DNA of 64,000 bases. It comes from Chloroflexi bacterium TSY. GTDB lineage: Bacteria; Chloroflexota; Anaerolineae; Caldilineales; Caldilineaceae. The stretch spans positions 1 to 64,000 of the forward strand of contig JAHBNG010000056.1 of NCBI GenBank assembly GCA_019217005.1, read 5' to 3'. The notes beneath the pieces were generated by a model that made no database searches, was not told where the DNA came from, and saw only the letters and a program-made list of their open reading frames with translations. Below, one piece after another: positions 39,668 through 48,398 of this stretch (positions are counted from its first letter, which is position 1; the number at the start of each line of letters is the position of its first letter). Made by a program: the position numbers and the translations under genes.

Positions 39668-42043
39668 TTATCCTGCTAATTCTAGATGAATCGTGTGTAA
39701 CGCCAAAATGGTCGACTCCAGGCGTTCAGTTGCGTGTCGTTCAATCTGGTCAGCACAGGCCGTTAGGATTTTGGCACGTGATGGTTCTTGTGATTGTTCA
39801 GCCACAGCACGTACAAATGGCACCAGTAACGTTAGCCCATCTTGCAATTGGTTATGGGCAAATGCATCAGCACAAGCATCAAGCGTCTCCACAAACTCAA
39901 CGATGCGGGCCGGGGTTTGCTGCAAGTCGACGTTAATCTCAGACCTTCTCCGACCCTTCCTTCGACTCCCCAAACGACTCAATGTAGAAACCGCTTGAGA
40001 TAAGGCCGTGCCAGAATCTTGGCGAATTCGCCTCTCCAGTCGAATGAAATATTGCTCGCGACCAACAACCCGGGCCAATGCAAGCGCCAATTCCGCCTGA
40101 ATAATCTTGTCATTTACGGTAGCAAAGAATTGTAACATAGAATCAACTGCATCGACCACCTGCAGCTTGCCCAAAGAAGAAGCATAGGCCATCCGTAGAC
40201 CGGCTTCTTCCTCAACATTGCCCAAACGTGCCAAAAACGTGTCTGCGGAATCCTGATCGGCCAATGTCCCTAATGAACGAGCACTTTGCGCCTGAATTGA
40301 ACGAAAGGGGGCGTCCAAGGCTTTGCGTAATGGCACAATGGCACGCTTGCTTCCAATGCGACCTAAAGCCCATGCGGCGATGACACTCAGAGCAGGTGAA
40401 CTATCTTCTAAGATTGCCACCAGCGACTTCAAGAGTCGCGGATTTGGTTTCATGCGGGCTGCGGCAACAATGGCCTCGAAGCGGACGTTGAAGCGTGGGT
40501 CGGCCAGCGCTTCTAACAGCTCGTCAATCGCCAAGTCGCTTTTGGCCCGCCCCATGCGTTCAGTCACTTCAATCGTCGTCTGTTCGCTTTGCGCAAATTG
40601 ATAGCGGATCAGAGAACTCATCGCCAAGAACGGATTTCCCCGGAAAAAGATGCGCACGAATTGCCCCAGTCCTAATACATCATCGGTCTGAATACGCCGG
40701 AACAGAAAAATAGAGAGAAACGGAAAAACCAGTGCAATCAAGAATAGCGGAGTATATGGGTTCAGAGTGATACCAGCCACCGATCCTGTTATACCCTGTG
40801 CCACGTCCAATATTCGTCCACTAAACAGCTGCCCTAGTCCCCCCGTGATGCCAATAAAGGCAAAATAGAGAGCCATGTAGTCAGACTTTTTTTCAGTCGG
40901 CACCACACTAACAAACAGCAAACGCGCTGAGCCAATGGCCCAGCCCATCTCCGCGACCCCTTGCAAAAATGCAATGCCAAGTGCCGCATAGAAATTCAAA
41001 GGGTCAACTCGAGGCATCACGATCCAACAGATGGGGAGGAAAATCTTTAAAACGACGCCAGAAACCAGAATCGGTTTGCTGCCATACCGATCAGCTGCCC
41101 ATCCCCATAGGTAGCTCGTAAACATAGCGGCTAAAAGCGTACTCGATTGGAGATAGACGACTAGACCTGTTGTCAAACCAATCTCTTCTTGCATGTAGAG
41201 CGGAATAAAGGCGCTAACGGGCGCAGTTGTGACCACAATCAATCCTGCACCCGCCAGATAGCGCAGAAAGTTGCGGTCGCCCAAGGCAGTCGTTAAATCT
41301 CTCCCCTGCTTCTGTCCCGCCTCATCCGCTGCAAGTGGTGCACCACCAGGTACATTTGACATCAGCCAGACAGATGCAAACCCGAAGAGTAAACCGACAC
41401 CAATTAACCACATAAATCCAGTCAAACCAGTGGTCTGTTCAATCACATAACCAGCCACTGTCACAGCGATAAAGCCTGCAATCGTCGCAAAAACGTTATT
41501 CGTCGCCGTATATTTTCCCTGCATGGACCGCGGAACGAACTCCTGAATCCAAGGAAAACGACTGGTTTCGGCAATGGCTCGGGTAAAGGCAAAGCTGGCC
41601 GTAATAGCACCGATAAAAAGAAATGTAGCCTGCGAACCAAATTTGTCCAACATCCAGGGGATCAACAAGAGCAATGCAGTGACAACCTTACGAAGGGCAT
41701 AAAAGGTTACAAACGTTCGCTTATATCCAAAACGAGCCACAGCAGGTGCAATAAAGAGGGCAATCAGTCCCGCAAAGGGCATAAAAGAGAGCAAGAAACC
41801 AATATCTGTCTTATTAAACCCCAGTTTGTTCAGAAAAAGGACATAGACCGAACCAAAAAAGGTAAACTGAACAAAGACAGTATTTGCCATATTCGATGCA
41901 ATGGACCAACGCAGACCTTGTAGTTTCTCAACCGTAGTTGGTTCTGATGGACCCGAAAATGGCGAGAGCTCTTCAGTTGTCGACATTTGTTGAGAGGGAG
42001 AAGAATCTGTAGTCATAACGAACCATTGTAACGGTGCGTCCAT
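39668..42043 (-). CDS. MFS transporter fused to a HEAT-repeat domain
   Basis: 791 residues. A cytoplasmic lead of about 40 residues is followed by about 12 hydrophobic segments (residues 45-470) with major-facilitator signatures such as GFNKTDIGFLLSFMPFAG. The last 270 residues are soluble helical pairs with alternating ALGRIGSKRAIVPLRKAL-type repeats, as in HEAT/PBS-lyase proteins. MFS-HEAT fusions are unusual; the repeats probably bind a partner or regulate transport at the cytoplasmic side. Start ATG at 42043, or the later MTTDSS/MSTTEE. Substrate unknown. Separate transcript from the methyltransferase 27 bases downstream, although both are on the minus strand. Confidence 0.82.
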   Translation of the reverse strand: MDAPLQWFVMTTDSSPSQQMSTTEELSPFSGPSEPTTVEKLQGLRWSIASNMANTVFVQFTFFGSVYVLFLNKLGFNKTDIGFLLSFMPFAGLIALFIAPAVARFGYKRTFVTFYALRKVVTALLLLIPWMLDKFGSQATFLFIGAITASFAFTRAIAETSRFPWIQEFVPRSMQGKYTATNNVFATIAGFIAVTVAGYVIEQTTGLTGFMWLIGVGLLFGFASVWLMSNVPGGAPLAADEAGQKQGRDLTTALGDRNFLRYLAGAGLIVVTTAPVSAFIPLYMQEEIGLTTGLVVYLQSSTLLAAMFTSYLWGWAADRYGSKPILVSGVVLKIFLPICWIVMPRVDPLNFYAALGIAFLQGVAEMGWAIGSARLLFVSVVPTEKKSDYMALYFAFIGITGGLGQLFSGRILDVAQGITGSVAGITLNPYTPLFLIALVFPFLSIFLFRRIQTDDVLGLGQFVRIFFRGNPFLAMSSLIRYQFAQSEQTTIEVTERMGRAKSDLAIDELLEALADPRFNVRFEAIVAAARMKPNPRLLKSLVAILEDSSPALSVIAAWALGRIGSKRAIVPLRKALDAPFRSIQAQSARSLGTLADQDSADTFLARLGNVEEEAGLRMAYASSLGKLQVVDAVDSMLQFFATVNDKIIQAELALALARVVGREQYFIRLERRIRQDSGTALSQAVSTLSRLGSRRKGRRRSEINVDLQQTPARIVEFVETLDACADAFAHNQLQDGLTLLVPFVRAVAEQSQEPSRAKILTACADQIERHATERLESTILALHTIHLELAG

Positions 42044-42391
42044 GTTTTGTCTACCGGCTCTGGCACTCTTGGATGTATTTCACTACTTTTCTAAACTTAT
42101 AGCCACATCATTTAAACTGTGAACAATTGTCTCTTGATAAAAAAGCTTTCAGCGAATCAGCCGTCAGCTAGGTCGAAGCGACCACTTCGTGTTTGGTTAC
42201 AGATGCGTAGCATCCACAGCCAGAATCTGGCCATGTTTCGTAGCTGATTTTTTTACTTTCCTATACCATAAAAAAACGGTTTGGTTGTCCGAAGTTTAAG
42301 TGGCGTCTCGGTTGGAGTATTTGTTGTGCCATTCGCCGTTAGCATGTTAGGCTTATTATTGTTTTTATCACCGCTCTGTGTGGAGAAGATC
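42044..42391. other. Intergenic region between divergent genes, with a repeat
   Basis: Lies between the MFS-HEAT gene (minus) and the oxidoreductase pair (plus), so it must hold both promoters. Most of it is the 212-bp family F-type element. Inner hairpin pieces include GGTCGAAGCGACC. No ORF with support. Confidence 0.5.
42098..42309. repeat. Long family F-type element (about 212 bp)
   Basis: Starts TATAGCCACATCATTTAAAC and ends GTCCGAAGTTTAAGTGGCGT, the same ends as the shorter copies at 71-145 and 31444-31522, but with 140 extra bases in the middle. It may be the parent of the short forms, or a hybrid. Confidence 0.5.
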
Positions 42392-42553
42392 ATGCAACAA
42401 AATCACCCTACATCCGAGGCTGAACAACGTCTTCACGAGCCGCCACCACCGAAAATCGAGGCATTTCTTGCCGGCCCGTATCCTCTCAGCGCAGAGATGG
42501 TTGCCGAGCATCGCAAAAATGGGCATGTCAAACTAGAGCAAGCAATCAGCTAA
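42392..42553 (+). CDS. Short ORF resembling the N-terminus of a PhyH-type dioxygenase
   Basis: 53 residues from ATG at 42392 (TGGAGAAGATC upstream). The end, PYPLSAEMVAEHRKNGHVKL, resembles the first helix of phytanoyl-CoA dioxygenase-family proteins (compare LTPDQLAQYETDGYLLV in the gene at 43907), but it stops where the catalytic domain should begin. Its TAA overlaps the ATG of the oxidoreductase gene (TAATG), so its translation may be coupled. Either a truncated dioxygenase remnant or a small leader peptide. Confidence 0.5.
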   Translation: MQQNHPTSEAEQRLHEPPPPKIEAFLAGPYPLSAEMVAEHRKNGHVKLEQAIS

Positions 42554-43896
42554 TGCTTACATATTCAAATCAAACACCAATTATTGCCAGACCGGATGTT
42601 TTGGTTTGTGGTGCTGGTTTGGCTGGCCTCGGTGCGGCTGTTGCGGCGGCGCGTCGTGGCGCGCGCACAATGGTCGTCGAACGGAACGGTTTCGCCGGTG
42701 GCTTTTTTACGGCCATCATAGGGTCGGCTTTTGATGGATTTGTGGACGAACGCACTGGAACACCTGTCGTGGGAGGCATTGTTTTTGAGATGCTGGAACG
42801 GATGGGCGTGATTGAACCAGGACAAGGACCACAGTTGCGCTTCAACGTGAATGGTGATCTCTCCTTTGTCGAAATGCATCCAGAGCGCATCATTCCCCGC
42901 TGTGATCCAGAGCGCTTCAAACGAGCGGCGGACGCCATTCTAACAGAAGCCGGTGTCGAGATACTTTATCATACGCAAGTTGCAGATGTCGTTGCAAATG
43001 CAGGTCGAATCGAGGCAGTGATCGTCAGCAACAAGGCTGGATTGGTGGCGATTCAGCCCCAAGTGGTGATCGATTGCACCGGTGATGGCGATGTAGCTGC
43101 TTGGGCCCAAGTTCCTTTTGAGAAAGCAGAGTCGCTCCAACCGATGAGTCTCCATTTCCGCATTGCTTATCTCGAACCGAGCTACGCGCTGCGCCGACGC
43201 TGCGCCGCTGTTCTACAGGCGGCTTTTGAGCGGGGCGAACTTGGGCTCTATGCTGGCCCCTATCCCGCCACTTTTTCGGGCGAAGATGTCTATTTCAATG
43301 CAACACGCACGCCCGGCGATAACACAGATCCTAACGATTGGACCCAGGCTGAAATCCAGGGACGTCGCGATGCTTGGACGATGTTTGAGCTCTGGCAGAA
43401 GGAGTTGCCAGAATTTGCCGATGCTTATTTTATGACGAGTGGCCCTGTCGCTGGGGCACGAGAGTCGCGCCGCATTGTGGGGGAGTATGTTCTCACCAGT
43501 GATGATGTGCGACACGGGCGGCGTCAGAATGATGTAGTTGTCTTGGGGGCCTGGCGGCTGGATCGTCATCCGGCAACGAAGCCTGGCTACCATGATATTC
43601 CTTGGACGCCCCCTTATGATATTCCCTATCGGACCTTACTGCCCAAAGGCTGTGAAAATTTATTGGTCGCGGGTCGGTGCCACTCGGCCACATCCGAAGC
43701 GCTCGCGTCGAGTCGGGTAACGGCAACGGCGATGGGAATGGGACAAGCAGCTGGCACTGCCGCGGCCCTCGCAATACAGACCAACGTCGCCCCTCGCCAA
43801 GTTTCAATCAATGCATTGCAGGAGAAGCTGCTCAAGACTGGAGCAATTTTGGAAGCACCGCAGTCAGATGTGGTGGTCGGGAATCCACGTTGGTAG
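42553..43896 (+). CDS. FAD-dependent oxidoreductase
   Basis: 447 residues, member of the FAD_oxidored (pfam12831-type) group. A dinucleotide motif GAGLAGLGAA lies at about residues 20-29, then VVERNGFAGG, with the second nucleotide motif VVIDCTGDGDVAAW near residue 173. The C-terminus closes with LVAGRCHSATSEAL and a helix contacting FAD. The physiological electron acceptor and substrate are unknown; relatives occur in sugar and secondary-metabolite clusters in Chloroflexota and Planctomycetota. ATG overlaps the stop of the preceding short ORF. The dioxygenase gene follows 10 bases downstream, so they are probably one operon. Confidence 0.85.
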   Translation: MLTYSNQTPIIARPDVLVCGAGLAGLGAAVAAARRGARTMVVERNGFAGGFFTAIIGSAFDGFVDERTGTPVVGGIVFEMLERMGVIEPGQGPQLRFNVNGDLSFVEMHPERIIPRCDPERFKRAADAILTEAGVEILYHTQVADVVANAGRIEAVIVSNKAGLVAIQPQVVIDCTGDGDVAAWAQVPFEKAESLQPMSLHFRIAYLEPSYALRRRCAAVLQAAFERGELGLYAGPYPATFSGEDVYFNATRTPGDNTDPNDWTQAEIQGRRDAWTMFELWQKELPEFADAYFMTSGPVAGARESRRIVGEYVLTSDDVRHGRRQNDVVVLGAWRLDRHPATKPGYHDIPWTPPYDIPYRTLLPKGCENLLVAGRCHSATSEALASSRVTATAMGMGQAAGTAAALAIQTNVAPRQVSINALQEKLLKTGAILEAPQSDVVVGNPRW

Positions 43897-43906
43897 GATA
43901 ATATTT

Positions 43907-44683
43907 ATGAGAACGATGTTCAACACCGCCTTGACCCCGGATCAGTTGGCCCAATATGAAACAGATGGGTATTTACTCGTCTCTGGTCTGATCGCAGAGC
44001 CGATTGCCGAAAAGGCCGAGGCAGCGATGTGGAATTTAATGAGAATGAAGCCGGATGATCCCCAAACGTGGACGCAGATCCCAGCCGAAGCCGAATATCA
44101 TGAAGCGCGGCGGATCGTTATTTTCAATGGCGTGACCGACCCAGACTTGTTGGCCTGTGCCACGCCAGAATATCTTTTGGCGACTGCCCAAGTAATCGGC
44201 GAAGATGTTGAATCTTTGCACCCACCACAAGCCATTCATACACAGAATCTCCTGCCGGTTGAAACTGAAAGACCGAAGCCCCACGCCCATGTTGATGGTA
44301 TTCCGCGTGAGCACAAACATCGGACCTTTTCGGGGCCGTATCGGGTTGCCAGTCTGGTCTATCTCTCCGACATTGAGCCAGGTGGCGGCGGAACGGTTGT
44401 TTGGCCAGGATCAAGAGAACGTATCCTTGCGTTGGCAGAGTCCGACCGCAAGAAATATACCTATCTCTACGACCTAAATCGAGATATCCCGACTCTTGAT
44501 TTGGGCGAGCCAATTGAGCTTCTGCCCAAACGGGGTGATGTGCTCTTCTTTCAACATCTATTTGGGCACAATGGAACGCCAAATACCGGCACTCGACCGC
44601 GTCTGATGATGCGTTATTTCTGCGCTTGTGAGGCCTGTGGCCGCTGGAAGAAGACGGATTCATGGAACCATTGGACACCGTGA
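43907..44683 (+). CDS. Phytanoyl-CoA dioxygenase (PhyH) family protein
   Basis: 258 residues from ATG at 43907 (MRTMFNTALT); a longer frame exists but lacks a ribosome site and runs back into the oxidoreductase gene. It is an Fe(II)/2-oxoglutarate dioxygenase with the ligands His and Asp in PHAHVDG (about residue 126), the distal His in LFGHNG and the 2-oxoglutarate-binding Arg in RPRLMMRYF. Substrate unknown; members hydroxylate fatty acyl groups or small metabolites. It directly follows the FAD oxidoreductase, which suggests a two-step oxidation. Ends 6 bases from the convergent ABC gene. Confidence 0.87.
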   Translation: MRTMFNTALTPDQLAQYETDGYLLVSGLIAEPIAEKAEAAMWNLMRMKPDDPQTWTQIPAEAEYHEARRIVIFNGVTDPDLLACATPEYLLATAQVIGEDVESLHPPQAIHTQNLLPVETERPKPHAHVDGIPREHKHRTFSGPYRVASLVYLSDIEPGGGGTVVWPGSRERILALAESDRKKYTYLYDLNRDIPTLDLGEPIELLPKRGDVLFFQHLFGHNGTPNTGTRPRLMMRYFCACEACGRWKKTDSWNHWTP

Positions 44684-44689
44684 TTTTTC

Positions 44690-46498
44690 TTATGTCCCAC
44701 TCCAAATTGAACGAATCACTTCATTTTTGGGCAAAAGTTCCTCCAGTGTTCCAACTGCTTCGATCTTGCCCTCGTGCAAAACAATGATCTGATCAGCGTG
44801 TCGTAATGCCTCAGGCCGATGCGAGACAATGATCAGGGTAGGATGCCCATCGACAAAGAGCCTCCGCCAAAGCTTGGTTTCCGTCTCTACATCCAATGCA
44901 CTAGATAGATCATCAACCACAAGCAACTCCGAACCCTGAGACACGTGTGCATTGGCCGCCCGCACAAACATGCGTGCAGCAGCCGTCCGCTGTATCTGGC
45001 CACCAGAAAGGCGCATACCGCGTGAACCAAGCAGAATATCCAGATCGAGGAACTCGTCTTCCAAAGCTGCACGATGTAGCGCGTTCGTCAGGTCTACGTC
45101 TTGCTCAGAGAGACCAAGCAAGATGTTGTTGCGCAGCATCTCGCTAAAAAGCTTGGGCACTTGCCCAGTATAGACACTGTGGGGTGGGACAAAAAACGCA
45201 GCAGGGTCGCGGATCGGCACCCCATTCCAACAAATCTGCCCCTGATCCTTGGGCAACAAACCCAATATCGTCCGCAATAGGGTTGTCTTCCCGGCACCAA
45301 TTCGCCCAGTGATGACCAAGCACTGCCCCCGCTTCAGCCGAAATGATATCTGTTGGATCCCTTGTTCACTGTCAGGATGTATGTATGAGAGGTTGCACAC
45401 CTCTAGCTCACGTAACGGTTCAGCGATGGGCGGAATACGTTCCATAGTTGTGATCTGTTGCTCTTGCAAGAGTTGACGTTGATGTTGAACAAGCTGCAAT
45501 GGTGGCGCACCGTGCATTAGCACCTGCAGCCGCTCAACGGCGACCCCCGTCTGCCGATATTGTGGGAACAGATTGCCAATCACAGCAATTACATCTGGCA
45601 CGTAATCCAGATAGTAGACAAAGAGCGCAAAACTACCAATGGTGAAGGTGCCAGCCTGCATGGCGGAAGCAGCAAAGATCAAGATCAGGCTCATCCCAAT
45701 TTCAGTGCTACAGCCAAAGATCGCATTCAACACATTGTTGAAAAAGAGATCCCGCAGCGCCGCGCGTTGTCGCTGCGCACTGACTTCTGCAAAATAGCCC
45801 ACCATCCGTTCTTCGGCGCGCGCCACTTTGATTGCTTGTACCGACCGGAACAGCTCACCCATCGCACCGGTCGTATCGCCAGTTGCCTGACGGCTCTGGG
45901 CACGGTAGGCTTCAATTTGAGGACGCACGCGATTGGTGACGAGGAGAATCACCACGAGTGGCAGGAAGACGAGCAATGTAATGGGCAAAGAGATGCGCGC
46001 CATCATGATCAATCCGATCAGCCCAAAGAGGCAAGCACCCACGAAAGATTGCCATGCAGTTAATAAACGGGAGACTGCGTTGACATCGTCACGAAACCGG
46101 TTGACGGCTTCGCCAGCCGAAAATGGGAGAGCTTGACCGGCAGGAACTGCCAAAATTCGCTGCAACAGATTGCGCTGCAACAAAGCCCGTACCCGGTACT
46201 CAGTGGCCACGCCTACAACGCCCCACCCAAAATTACACAGGATGCGCACCATCTCAAATCCCGCTAACAGCGCGAGAAGCGTCCAAAGACCGAGCGGCGA
46301 TGGATTCACGCCCGTCAACGTATCAAAAAATTGGCTGGGCAACAGACCAAGCGGTATGGAGAGCAACCAACTCCCTAGAATGATCAGAAGCAAGAAGAGA
46401 TAGCGTCCCGGCAAAAAAGTGTAAATGCGCCAGGCGTATTGCCAAACCTTTGGAGGGATATGCTCTGGCATCGGTTGTCCAGACTCCGTTCGTTTCAT
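44690..46498 (-). CDS. ABC exporter half-transporter with a degenerate catalytic site
   Basis: 602 residues: six membrane helices (type IV exporter fold) followed by a nucleotide-binding domain. Walker A GRIGAGKTT (about residue 405), signature LSGGQIQR (about 520), Walker B ELLVVDDLSSALD (about 540) and the H-loop VSHRP are visible. The catalytic glutamate after Walker B is replaced by aspartate (VDDL rather than LDEA), as in one half of heterodimeric exporters. The partner is probably the product of 46618-48384, whose site is canonical. Start ATG at 46498. Third gene of the series. Confidence 0.88.
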   Translation of the reverse strand: MKRTESGQPMPEHIPPKVWQYAWRIYTFLPGRYLFLLLIILGSWLLSIPLGLLPSQFFDTLTGVNPSPLGLWTLLALLAGFEMVRILCNFGWGVVGVATEYRVRALLQRNLLQRILAVPAGQALPFSAGEAVNRFRDDVNAVSRLLTAWQSFVGACLFGLIGLIMMARISLPITLLVFLPLVVILLVTNRVRPQIEAYRAQSRQATGDTTGAMGELFRSVQAIKVARAEERMVGYFAEVSAQRQRAALRDLFFNNVLNAIFGCSTEIGMSLILIFAASAMQAGTFTIGSFALFVYYLDYVPDVIAVIGNLFPQYRQTGVAVERLQVLMHGAPPLQLVQHQRQLLQEQQITTMERIPPIAEPLRELEVCNLSYIHPDSEQGIQQISFRLKRGQCLVITGRIGAGKTTLLRTILGLLPKDQGQICWNGVPIRDPAAFFVPPHSVYTGQVPKLFSEMLRNNILLGLSEQDVDLTNALHRAALEDEFLDLDILLGSRGMRLSGGQIQRTAAARMFVRAANAHVSQGSELLVVDDLSSALDVETETKLWRRLFVDGHPTLIIVSHRPEALRHADQIIVLHEGKIEAVGTLEELLPKNEVIRSIWSGT

Positions 46499-46617
46499 GA
46501 ATATCGAGATTCCTGGTTCGACTGGATTTTGCGTTTGCAGATTGACCCCATTGACTACAGAGATTATCTTAATCAGTTGTAGGATTGTGTTGTCTCCGTT
46601 CTATATTTTGACATCCC

Positions 46618-48384
46618 TCAACTACTCCGCACAAGCATATCCGTTTCAAGCAGATGTCTGTAGCGCGAATCAGCGTTTCCAGCTAATTCTGCACGCGCTC
46701 CATACTCTCCGACCTGTCCAGCCTCCAAAATAAGTATGTCGTCCACCAGACTGACCGTCTGCAAACGGTGCGCAATAATAATCGCAGTCCGTCCTTGCAA
46801 TAGCTTGTTCAGAGCGTGTTGTACCAACGCCTCGGTCAGCGGATCGAGGCGAGAAGAGGCTTCATCCAAGATAATGAGATCGGGCTGTTGCAGAAAAGCG
46901 CGCGTCAAGGCCACCAACTGTGCCTCGCCAGCGGATAGGCTGTCACCATGAAGCTGTGTCTCTAAGCCATTCGGCAAACGTGCATACCACGCACTTAACC
47001 CCAGCACCTGAAACGCATCAAGCAGAGCCGCATCGGGGATGGTGCGATCCAGAAATGTGATGTTATCTCGTAAACTGCCGTGAAACAGTTGCACATCCTG
47101 CGTCACCAAACCAATCCGCGAACAGAGTGCTGGGACAGTGACATCCCGTATATCGACCCCATTCAGATAGATCTGACCTTCCTGCGGGTCGTAAAAGCGG
47201 AACATCAGCCGCGTCAGGGTACTTTTTCCGCTGCCCGTCCGACCGAGAATGCCCAACGAGCGACCAGATGCCAAGTGAAAGGAAACGTCGCACACGGCCT
47301 GTGTTTTCTCACCATCGGATCCAGTATAGGCGAACGACACGTGCTCGAAGCGAACGGCAAGTGGCCCCGCCGGCAACATTTCACGCGCACCGTCCGTAAT
47401 GACCGAACTGGCCGCAAAGAGCGCGGAGAGCCGACGCAATGCAGCCAGCGCTTTCTGAAAGTCGCTAAACTGATAGACCAGATCGCGCAACGGCCCCCAG
47501 ACCATGTAGGTATAATTGAAAATAATGTACGCCGTCCCAATGGTGATTTGGCTCTGACGATAGAGAATGGCAGAGAACACCAGCCCGGTCAGCAAACCGA
47601 CCACATAGAGCACCATGCGTACAATATTGATCAGACCTTGCACCACCTCGGCATGTTGTTGCTTAGACAGCCGCCGTTGCATCAGAACCGTCAACTGGCG
47701 CAGAACGTAGCCAGTGGCACCGCTGGTGCGAATATCCTCTGTTCCACCCAAACGTTCTTCCAAAAAGCCAAACAAGTCGGCTTCGGCCTCCAAAGCACGC
47801 ACGAAATTTGCCACCGTCGTCGTATTGAGCCAGAAAATCGCAGCGATATAGAGAACGGCATAACAAGAGAGCAACAGGCCCAGACGCCAGTCGATCTGCG
47901 CCAGAATTCCGATCACCCCAACCACGATCAAGCTGTTGGTGACCAGAATGAGCACAAAGCGCGAGAAGAAATTGTTGAGCACGCTGGCATCGCCATCGAT
48001 GCGCTCAATCAGTTCCCCCGGCGCATGGTGCAGATGAAAGGAAAGATCCAGCGAGAGGCAGTGACGCACTAGGTCAATGCGCAGCGAATTGGTTGCTTGC
48101 CAAGCGACCAATTCGGCCAGATAATTTTCGCCCACCCGCACGCCGCGCAACACAAACGCGACCACAATATAGAGGATGGCAAAGAAGAGATAGGTGCTGG
48201 CTTCAGCCTGTTCTAATACAGCATCAAGAAACGCCCGCAACAACAAGGGGATTCCCAACTGAAGCCCAACCGCCAGCAAGAGAAACAATGCCAGCCCAGG
48301 AATCAGTTTCCACTGCTGTACAAAATAGGGGATGACCCAAGAAAATTTGAACCACCTATCTCGAAATTTGGCTGGAGGGGGCAT
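46618..48384 (-). CDS. ABC exporter half-transporter, canonical site
   Basis: 588 residues, six membrane helices plus nucleotide-binding domain: Walker A GRTGSGKST (about residue 378), Q-loop TQDVQLF, signature LSAGEAQ (about 478, with A in the second G position), Walker B LIILDEASSRLD and H-loop AHRL. It lies 14 bases downstream of the first exporter gene and 119 bases upstream of the degenerate one, so it can pair with either. Likely substrates for such series are lipids, peptides or drugs; none can be read from the sequence. Start ATG. Confidence 0.9.
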   Translation of the reverse strand: MPPPAKFRDRWFKFSWVIPYFVQQWKLIPGLALFLLLAVGLQLGIPLLLRAFLDAVLEQAEASTYLFFAILYIVVAFVLRGVRVGENYLAELVAWQATNSLRIDLVRHCLSLDLSFHLHHAPGELIERIDGDASVLNNFFSRFVLILVTNSLIVVGVIGILAQIDWRLGLLLSCYAVLYIAAIFWLNTTTVANFVRALEAEADLFGFLEERLGGTEDIRTSGATGYVLRQLTVLMQRRLSKQQHAEVVQGLINIVRMVLYVVGLLTGLVFSAILYRQSQITIGTAYIIFNYTYMVWGPLRDLVYQFSDFQKALAALRRLSALFAASSVITDGAREMLPAGPLAVRFEHVSFAYTGSDGEKTQAVCDVSFHLASGRSLGILGRTGSGKSTLTRLMFRFYDPQEGQIYLNGVDIRDVTVPALCSRIGLVTQDVQLFHGSLRDNITFLDRTIPDAALLDAFQVLGLSAWYARLPNGLETQLHGDSLSAGEAQLVALTRAFLQQPDLIILDEASSRLDPLTEALVQHALNKLLQGRTAIIIAHRLQTVSLVDDILILEAGQVGEYGARAELAGNADSRYRHLLETDMLVRSS

Positions 48385-48398
48385 TCCGCGTAATCCTT

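Noticed and set aside
47080..48072. 330-codon plus-strand frame opposite the ABC exporter
   Set aside because: It is an antisense shadow of a clear ABC transporter gene with no domain and no ribosome site.
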